Source: Rhizobiales bacterium UBA697 (GTDB lineage: Bacteria; Pseudomonadota; Alphaproteobacteria; Rhizobiales; Ancalomicrobiaceae). Taken from it: a stretch of DNA of 7,147 nt. Below the pieces are notes generated by a model. That model did not search any database and was not told where the DNA came from. It was given only the letters and a program-made list of their open reading frames with translations. Shown here piece after piece: positions 1 to 4,174 of this stretch; positions within the stretch are counted from its first letter, which is position 1; each line of letters starts with the position of its first letter. The DNA lies in the NCBI GenBank assembly GCA_002298965.1, contig DBMN01000260.1, forward strand, positions 5,186-12,332. Direction: 5' to 3'. The translations under genes were made by a program, and so were the position numbers.

Positions 1-157
1 CGCGGCCGTCGCGGTCGATCACCACCCGGCGCTCGACCGCATGGCCGGTCCCCGCGGTCACCAGGAAGACGAAGACGGCGACGAGCGATCGCCCGCCGGC
101 GTCGCTCCGTCCCGGACGCGTCCCGCGCGTCGTCTGTCGCGTCCGATGATCCGTCAT
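1..157 (-). CDS. 5' end of an exported protein of unknown function (runs off the left edge)
   Basis: An open frame on the minus strand begins at ATG 157-155 and stays open for 52 codons to the window edge. A good ribosome-binding sequence, GGAGAGG, lies 6 bases before the ATG. The first 24 residues are Arg/Thr-rich and polar. They are followed by a hydrophobic run (LVAVFVFLVTAGTGHA) ending in a signal-peptidase-like G-H-A at residues 38-40. The mature start reads VERRVVIDRDGR. This is the layout of a Sec signal peptide with a long n-region. The protein is therefore probably periplasmic or exported, but too little of the mature part is visible to name a family. It is divergent from the small-protein cluster at 428-970, and a promoter-like motif lies upstream (253-281). 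Frame, ribosome site and signal peptide agree, so I think it is real; the function is unknown. Confidence 0.68.
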   Translation of the reverse strand, partial: MTDHRTRQTTRGTRPGRSDAGGRSLVAVFVFLVTAGTGHAVERRVVIDRDGR

Positions 158-252
158 CTCGACCCTCTCCGAGAGAGCCCCGCCATGGCTTTCGAGAATG
201 CGGCCGGACGCCCGGTTTCGCAACGCAAGCGACGGCACGACCGGATCACGAA

Positions 253-281
253 ATATCACACTCCGTTCACGCGATGAACAA
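253..281 (-). promoter_or_regulatory. Candidate sigma70-type promoter for the leftward exported-protein gene
   Basis: Read on the minus strand, TTGTTC (281-276) is separated by 17 bases from TGATAT (258-253). This resembles -35/-10 elements with ideal spacing, in a locally AT-rich patch of a GC-rich window. Transcription would start near 246, about 90 bases before the ATG at 157. It physically overlaps the rightward candidate promoter. Motif match only. Confidence 0.4.
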
Positions 282-293
282 TGCCGGTAAAAT
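266..293 (+). promoter_or_regulatory. Candidate sigma70-type promoter for the small exported-protein pair
   Basis: TTCACG (266-271), 16 bases, then TAAAAT (288-293) on the plus strand. Transcription would start near 300, giving a leader of roughly 128 bases before the ATG at 428. That leader contains a 7-bp hairpin at 345-362. The motif interleaves with the leftward candidate (253-281), so the two promoters could not easily be occupied at the same time. Motif match only. Confidence 0.38.
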
Positions 294-344
294 ACGCGCG
301 ACTGTCCACACTGAGAGCACAATCCGTTGCTTTTTCGGTGGCTA

Positions 345-362
345 CCGACCGCGCTCGGTCGG
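345..362 (+). other. Leader hairpin upstream of the small exported-protein genes
   Basis: CCGACCG (345-351), loop CGCT, CGGTCGG (356-362): a perfect 7-bp GC-rich stem with a 4-base loop. No T-run follows, so it is not a convincing terminator. It lies in the predicted 5' leader, 65 bases before the ATG at 428. It could stabilise the message or act as a dyad for a regulator; nothing shows which. Confidence 0.35.
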
Positions 363-427
363 GACCATCTTCCGCTCATCGGACGGGCCGCAAGGGACCC
401 CGCCCCCGTCGAGAAAGGAAAACGACC

Positions 428-658
428 ATGACCTACGCCAAGAACGTCTTCGCCGCCGCCGCGCTCCTCGCCTCCGTCGGAGCCGCCCACGCCGCCGACG
501 GTGCGGTCAACGAGCACGAGGCCTTCTACAAGGCGCTCCAGACCCCGGCGGCCGCCACGACCGTGATCGAAGGCCGCCAGGCCGCCCCGATCGCCACCGC
601 CCCGCAGGCGCCCGTCGACCGCTACCTCGAGACCCGCACCTCCGGCTCGGCCCGCTGA
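428..658 (+). CDS. Small exported protein, paralogue A of a tandem pair, function unknown
   Basis: This 76-residue protein begins MTYAKNVFAAAALLASVGAAHA, a clear Sec signal peptide with an A-H-A cleavage motif at residues 20-22. The mature part would be only about 54 residues. The ATG at 428 is chosen because AAAGGA (414-419) lies 8 bases upstream and the signal peptide begins there; the frame is open further back (an in-frame ATG at 281), but that extension is not protein-like. The mature protein starts ADGAVNEHEAFYKALQ, continues with TVIEGRQAA near residues 45-53, and ends with a DRYxE motif. It has no cysteine and no membrane segment after the signal, so it is probably a soluble periplasmic or secreted peptide. 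Compared with the next gene it is about 84% identical over the first 56 residues and lacks about 11 residues of the Gln/Ala-rich linker before DRYxE. I do not recognise the family. Confidence 0.82.
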   Translation: MTYAKNVFAAAALLASVGAAHAADGAVNEHEAFYKALQTPAAATTVIEGRQAAPIATAPQAPVDRYLETRTSGSAR

Positions 659-706
659 CCCGGCCGACCGACACGCGCAATCCCCCCTGACGAGAAAGAC
701 AAGACC

Positions 707-970
707 ATGACCTACGCCAAGACCATCCTCGCCGCCGCCGCCCTCGTCGCCTCCTTCGGTGCCGCCCAGGCCGCCGACGGCGCCGTCAACGAGCACGAGG
801 CCTTCTACAAGGCGCTCCAGACCCCGGCCGCGAGCGCGACCGTGATCGAGGGCCGTCAGGCCGCCCGCATCGCCAAGCCCGCCGAGGCGGTGCAGATCCA
901 GGCCCCGGTCCAGGCGCAGACCGACGCCGATCGCTACATCGAGATGCACAACGCCGGCAGCGACAACTGA
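707..970 (+). CDS. Small exported protein, paralogue B of a tandem pair, function unknown
   Basis: This 87-residue protein has the signal peptide MTYAKTILAAAALVASFGAAQA with an A-Q-A cleavage motif, giving a mature part of about 65 residues. Residues 23-42 are identical to paralogue A. The Gln/Ala linker (residues 61-74, QIQAPVQAQTDA) is longer, and the C-terminus is DRYIEMHNAGSDN. The gene starts 48 bases after paralogue A with no terminator between them, so the two are probably co-transcribed. Its ribosome site (GAGAAAG, 692-698) is weaker than the AAAGGA of paralogue A. The duplication includes the leader: GAGAAAG shortly before the ATG and the first codons ATGACCTACGCCAA match in both copies. 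A strong hairpin (982-1026) follows 12 bases after the stop. The function is unknown; export and duplication are the only well-supported statements. Confidence 0.84.
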   Translation: MTYAKTILAAAALVASFGAAQAADGAVNEHEAFYKALQTPAASATVIEGRQAARIAKPAEAVQIQAPVQAQTDADRYIEMHNAGSDN

Positions 971-981
971 GCCCGCCGCGC

Positions 982-1026
982 TCCCCGCAGGATGCCCGCC
1001 ACTCCCCCGGCGGGCGTCCTCGGGGA
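982..1026 (+). terminator. Long hairpin closing the small exported-protein cluster
   Basis: The left arm (982-1000) is TCCCCG, a bulged C at 988, then AGGATGCCCGCC. The loop ACTCCCCC is at 1001-1008, and the right arm (1009-1026) pairs throughout with one G-T wobble, giving an 18-bp stem. It begins 12 bases after the stop of paralogue B and ends 82 bases before xthA. There is no T-run afterwards, so it is not a textbook intrinsic terminator. In GC-rich genomes such stems often end transcripts or protect 3' ends. The stem is seen directly; the terminator role is inferred from position. Confidence 0.55.
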
Positions 1027-1104
1027 CGCCTCGCGGCGAAAGACCGGTGCGCCGGACGCCGGCGACCGCTATCGTGGGGCGACGGATCAACCGCCCCCGA
1101 GTCT

Positions 1105-1890
<786 letters not shown>

Positions 1891-1891
<1 letters not shown>

Positions 1892-1896
1892 GGAGG
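1891..1896 (+). promoter_or_regulatory. Strong ribosome-binding site of the GFA gene, overlapping the xthA stop
   Basis: AGGAGG at 1891-1896 shares its first A with the xthA TGA stop (1889-1891) and sits 8 bases before ATG 1905. It fixes the GFA start and points to translational coupling with xthA in one message. Confidence 0.7.
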
Positions 1897-1904
1897 ATCG
1901 GCCG

Positions 1905-2363
1905 ATGAGCGAGGCAACCGACACCGCGCCCGCCGGCGGCTGCCTCTGCGGCCGGGTGCGCTTTCGCCTCGCCCGCGTGCCGACCGACGTCGGCCATTGC
2001 CACTGCCGCATCTGCCAGCGCTCGTCCGGCGCCGCCTTCCTCACCTGGGCGACGGTGCCGCGCGACGAGTTGACGATCGAGGGCGAACCGGCGTGGCATG
2101 CCTCCTCGGCGGCGGCGAAGCGCGGCTTCTGCCCCGCCTGCGGCACCCAGCTCTTCTTCGCCTTCGAGGCGAACGCCGCCGATCATCGCGACGACCTGCC
2201 GACCGGCGCCACCGAGACGATCGACGTCACCGTCGCCTCGCTCGACGAACCCGACCTCTGTCGGCCGACCCGCAACATCTGGGTCGAGAGCCGCCGCGCC
2301 TTCCTGCACGGCTTCGACGCGACGCTGCCCGACTACCCGGACGAAGGCCCCGACCCGTCGTGA
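1905..2363 (+). CDS. GFA-domain (glutathione-dependent formaldehyde-activating type) zinc protein
   Basis: This is a 152-residue cytoplasmic protein of the GFA/CENP-V family. The zinc-ligand cysteines are all present: GGCLCGRV (Cys13, Cys15), HCHCRICQRSSG (Cys32, Cys34, Cys37) and FCPACGTQLFF (Cys76, Cys79). In Gfa of Paracoccus denitrificans, the set matching 13/15/76/79 holds a structural zinc, and the C-x-C-x2-C set holds a second, exchangeable zinc. Gfa was proposed to speed formation of S-hydroxymethylglutathione from formaldehyde and glutathione, but that activity has been disputed, and most short family members like this one have no known substrate. The start is fixed by AGGAGG 8 bases upstream. 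It follows xthA by 13 bases. No formaldehyde-pathway gene is visible nearby, so formaldehyde handling is not shown here; the family assignment is firm and the function is not. Confidence 0.9.
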   Translation: MSEATDTAPAGGCLCGRVRFRLARVPTDVGHCHCRICQRSSGAAFLTWATVPRDELTIEGEPAWHASSAAAKRGFCPACGTQLFFAFEANAADHRDDLPTGATETIDVTVASLDEPDLCRPTRNIWVESRRAFLHGFDATLPDYPDEGPDPS

Positions 2364-2415
2364 TCGGCGCCCGACGCAAGAAAATGCGACCCGAGGCGAC
2401 GCAACGTCATCCGTA

Positions 2416-2431
2416 TTAACCCGTCGTTAAC
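2416..2431 (+). promoter_or_regulatory. Perfect CtrA-box match (TTAA-N7-TTAAC)
   Basis: TTAA (2416-2419), seven bases, then TTAAC (2427-2431) is the full consensus site for CtrA, the cell-cycle response regulator of alphaproteobacteria. I found no other TTAA anywhere in the window by eye, so two copies at the exact required spacing are unlikely to be chance. The site sits in a convergent gap, facing no annotated start. It could drive an unannotated transcript, repress one, or be non-functional. Confidence 0.5.
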
Positions 2432-2450
2432 CACGACATGCGACAGTCTG

Positions 2451-2477
2451 TCATCGATAGTGACTCACTATCGATGA
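2451..2477. repeat. 27-bp near-perfect dyad centred on a GANTC site
   Basis: The left arm TCATCGATAGTGA (2451-2463) and the right arm TCACTATCGATGA (2465-2477) are exact reverse complements around a single C (2464). The centre reads GACTC (2462-2466), the GANTC target of CcrM methyltransferases. As RNA it forms a 12-bp stem with a three-base loop. TTTCATC follows on the plus strand, so it could also end the xthA-GFA transcript 88 bases after the stop. A protein-binding operator is the alternative; the odd, single-base centre is unusual for a terminator. Confidence 0.6.
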
Positions 2478-2501
2478 TTTCATCGCAAATTCAAGCGGAT
2501 A

Positions 2502-2525
2502 CACTGATTTCGTCAGAAATCGGTG
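2502..2525. repeat. Hairpin-forming inverted repeat
   Basis: CACTGATTTC (2502-2511), loop GTCA (2512-2515), GAAATCGGTG (2516-2525): a 10-bp stem with one T-G wobble. It lies 24 bases after the 27-bp dyad. The role is unknown; it may be part of a structured RNA. Confidence 0.45.
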
Positions 2526-2531
2526 GAATTC

Positions 2532-2566
2532 GTGTGCCTTCCATCGGACTCTGAACCGATGCGCAC
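2532..2566 (+). repeat. Bulged hairpin in the AT-rich island
   Basis: GTGTG (2532-2536) pairs with CGCAC (2562-2566), with one wobble. After a five-base bulge, CATCGG (2542-2547) pairs with CCGATG (2556-2561) around an eight-base loop, ACTCTGAA. The loop contains a second GANTC-overlapping sequence (GACTC at 2547-2551). No T-run follows. The stem is visible; its function is not known. Confidence 0.35.
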
Positions 2567-2598
2567 AACAACCCATTGATTTCACGAAGACCAGTTCG

Positions 2599-2632
2599 TC
2601 GAAACAAGAAAGGCGCGGATCGCTCCGCGCCT
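2599..2632 (-). terminator. Intrinsic terminator of exoR
   Basis: Read on the minus strand, AGGCGCGGA (2632-2624), a GCGA tetraloop of the stable GNRA type, and TCCGCGCCT (2619-2611) form a 9-bp stem. TTTCTTGTTTCG follows, a T-rich tail over 2610-2599. It starts 57 bases after the exoR stop. Stem, tetraloop and T-tract make it the most convincing terminator in the window. Confidence 0.8.
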
Positions 2633-2688
2633 CGTTCCGTCCCGACCTTCGCCGATCGGCACCCCTGTCGGAGCGCCCGGCGGATCGA

Positions 2689-3654
2689 TCAGTTGTTGCC
2701 GCCCTTGGCGATCCAGTCCTGCGCCTCGGCGACGCCGCGGCGGCGCTCGTTCTCGCTGGCGACCGAGAACACCTGCTCCTGGACCTCGCGGATCCAGTCG
2801 TCCTTGGCGTTGGTCGCGTTGTTGCGGGCGATCGTCAGCCACATCAGGCCCTGCGCCGGCCGGCGCGGCAGACCCTCGTCGCCGGTGAAGAGCAACTGCC
2901 CGAGCATCGCCTGGGCGCCGGGATGCCCCTTCTTGGCCGCCACCGTCAGCCAACGCGCCGCCTGACGCGGGTCGCGCTCGCTGCTCTCGGCTTCGAGATA
3001 GAGCCGGCCGAGCCGATACTGCGCCTCGGTGTCGCCGAAGATCGAGGCGGCATAGGTGTAGAGCTCGCGGGCGCGATCGACGTTCGGCCGGATCGCCGAG
3101 GTCTCGATGCCCTTGAGATAATAGGAGCCGAGCGCCACGAAGGCCGACGCCACGAAGGCCGCCTGCGGCGTGCCGCGCGCGTCGTCGCCGTGATTGTCGA
3201 TCACTTCGCGATAGAATTCGAAGGCCTTGGCGTCGTTGACCGGCACGCCGTCGCCGGTCTCGTAGATCTTGCCGAGCTTCCACTGGGCGATCGGATGACC
3301 ACGCTCGGCCGCGCGCTTCAGCTGCTCCAGCGCCGCCTTGCGGTCGCCGGCGTAGTAGAGACGGGTCCCGTCGCGGAAGGCGTCCTCGGCCGAGGCATTG
3401 GCCGCGGGCGGCACCACCGGACCCGGCAGCAGACGCGCCGAGACGCCCGGAGGGGCCGAGAGCGAAGTCGGCGCCATGGCGGCCGGAGAGGGACGCACCG
3501 GCGCCGGCAGCGGGGCGAGAGCCCGGATGTCGGAGGACAGCGGCGCGTCCTCGCCCGGACCGTCACGGCCCGGATCGAAGGCGGCGGCCGACAGCGCCGT
3601 ACCGAACAGCATCGCGGCGGCGCAGCCGACGCGAAGATACCAACCAGTCCGCAT
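2689..3654 (-). CDS. exoR: ExoR-type periplasmic Sel1-repeat regulator
   Basis: The protein has 321 residues from ATG 3654. Residues 1-25 are a signal peptide ending SAAA before FDPG. A proline/alanine-rich linker spans about 38-86, and four Sel1-like helical repeats follow from about 90 to 290 (for example AAERGHPIAQWKLGKIYETGDGV split over 115-137, and FGDTEAQYRLGRLY). The last block, QEQVFSVASENERRR, and the FGDTEAQ repeat closely resemble Sinorhizobium meliloti ExoR as I remember it. In that organism ExoR binds the sensor kinase ExoS in the periplasm and holds ExoS-ChvI off, lowering exopolysaccharide and raising motility; ExoR is itself degraded in the periplasm. This protein is about 50 residues longer, mostly in the linker. 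ATG 3654 has only a weak GAG ribosome site; ATG 3693 in frame is possible and would lengthen the n-region by 13 residues. The 135-residue maximal extension is not protein-like. A generic Sel1-repeat protein is the alternative. Confidence 0.82.
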   Translation of the reverse strand: MRTGWYLRVGCAAAMLFGTALSAAAFDPGRDGPGEDAPLSSDIRALAPLPAPVRPSPAAMAPTSLSAPPGVSARLLPGPVVPPAANASAEDAFRDGTRLYYAGDRKAALEQLKRAAERGHPIAQWKLGKIYETGDGVPVNDAKAFEFYREVIDNHGDDARGTPQAAFVASAFVALGSYYLKGIETSAIRPNVDRARELYTYAASIFGDTEAQYRLGRLYLEAESSERDPRQAARWLTVAAKKGHPGAQAMLGQLLFTGDEGLPRRPAQGLMWLTIARNNATNAKDDWIREVQEQVFSVASENERRRGVAEAQDWIAKGGNN

Positions 3655-3823
3655 GACCGTTCTCGCGACGTCACCGCTCCATGACGGGCGCATCGGCGCC
3701 CGGAGCGTCGCGATCGACGTTTCGGCCGAAGGCCGCGTGCGATCGCTCTTGCCATCCCGACCCGCCGGGGTCGTGCCCCTCGGATCCATGAGCGAACCAT
3801 CCCACGCCAATTCGGCGACAACA

Positions 3824-3856
3824 GGGCCGATCGGCCCCGGATTACGGCGATCGCCG
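3824..3856. repeat. Two GATC-centred palindromes, 20 bp apart, upstream of exoR
   Basis: GGGCCGATCGGCCC (3824-3837) and CGGCGATCGCCG (3845-3856) are perfect 14- and 12-bp palindromes with centres 20 bp apart, close to two helical turns. They lie 170-200 bases before the exoR ATG. They may be operators; GC-rich palindromes of this kind also occur by composition. Confidence 0.4.
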
Positions 3857-3899
3857 GGCAATTCCCGGACCGAAACGAAGATCGGGGCCGAATCGGAAA

Positions 3900-3923
3900 C
3901 GATCGGCCGTGATCCGCCGATCG
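3900..3923. repeat. 8-bp inverted repeat with 8-bp spacer upstream of exoR
   Basis: CGATCGGC (3900-3907) and GCCGATCG (3916-3923) are exact reverse complements separated by eight bases, in the same leader as the pair at 3824-3856. The layout suits a dimeric regulator. No specific factor can be named. Confidence 0.35.
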
Positions 3924-4107
3924 CACACTCGCCCACTCGTCCCATCTCGTCCGTACCCGACACGCAACTCGCTCCGACAGCGCAGAGGCCTCGTTCTTCG
4001 GCTCGCACGCTCGTGTTCATTTGTGACGGAAGCGGGGCAAATGCGTCGACCTCGATCAAGCCTCGCGCGCATTGACCGGCACTGTTGCACGAGCGCCACG
4101 GAAACGG

Positions 4108-4142
4108 ACGGGCCGGCCCGCCGAAGAGGCGAACCGGCCCGT
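4108..4142 (-). terminator. Hairpin terminator of valS
   Basis: Outer arms ACGGGCCGG (4108-4116) and CCGGCCCGT (4134-4142) form a perfect 9-bp stem. After a 2x2 internal loop, an inner 4-bp stem (4119-4122 with 4128-4131) closes a five-base loop. It begins 33 bases after the valS stop. Read leftward it is followed by CCGTTTCCGTG, only moderately T-rich. Flanking sequences (4098-4107 and 4150-4160) can pair further with a mismatch and a bulge. It lies outside any gene, so a terminator is the natural reading. Confidence 0.6.
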
Positions 4143-4174
4143 GTCGAAGCCGTTTTCGTGACGACGTGTCGCAC

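Larger units (their letters stand above)
2364..2688. other. Convergent intergenic gap with an AT-rich, palindrome-dense island
   Basis: This 325-bp gap lies between the stops of the GFA gene (plus) and exoR (minus). The first 50 bases and the last 50 are GC-rich like the rest of the window. From about 2405 to 2610 the DNA is clearly AT-richer. That part holds a CtrA box (2416-2431), a short dyad GACAG-T-CTGTC (2442-2452), a 27-bp dyad (2451-2477), two hairpins (2502-2525 and 2532-2566) and the exoR terminator (2599-2632). Small open frames exist on both strands (2438-2554 plus, 38 codons; 2451-2576 minus, 41 codons). Neither has a ribosome site nor the GC-biased third positions of the real genes, so I do not call them. 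Confidence 0.6.
3655..4107 (-). other. Long non-coding leader/promoter region of exoR
   Basis: About 450 bases lie between the valS terminator and the exoR start. Frames crossing it on either strand are Arg/Pro-rich, start without ribosome sites and look like composition shadows. I could not find a convincing -35/-10 pair reading toward exoR. What stands out is a cluster of CGATCG words (3711, 3740, 3828, 3848, 3900, 3918), several inside perfect palindromes. The region probably holds the exoR promoter and its operators, but I cannot place them. Confidence 0.45.

Noticed and set aside
2438..2554. 38-codon open frame just after the CtrA box (starts MRQSVIDSDS)
   Set aside because: There is no Shine-Dalgarno, and only about 40% of third positions are G/C against a strong GC bias in the real genes. 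The run is short enough to be open by chance, and it crosses the palindromes. A leaderless small gene cannot be fully excluded.
2538..2566. tRNA-Gln-like anticodon arm (loop ACTCTGAA on a 6-bp stem)
   Set aside because: The loop has eight bases rather than seven, and no acceptor, D or T arm can be drawn around it. It looks like chance, not a tRNA, tRNA fragment or attachment site.
2451..2576. 41-codon minus-strand open frame in the same island
   Set aside because: It has the same weaknesses: no ribosome site, atypical codon use, and it runs through all three hairpins.
3655..4059. 135-residue N-terminal extension of exoR
   Set aside because: The extension is not protein-like, and it would bury a clear signal peptide that begins at residue 1 when the start is at 3654.
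3398..4075. 225-codon plus-strand frame opposite the exoR N-terminus and leader
   Set aside because: It is antisense to the signal peptide and linker of exoR, with low-complexity Gly/Ala/Arg composition and no supporting ribosome site.
3842..4174. 110-codon minus-strand frame starting right after the valS stop
   Set aside because: It runs through the valS terminator hairpin, is very Arg-rich, starts at GTG without a ribosome site and resembles nothing.
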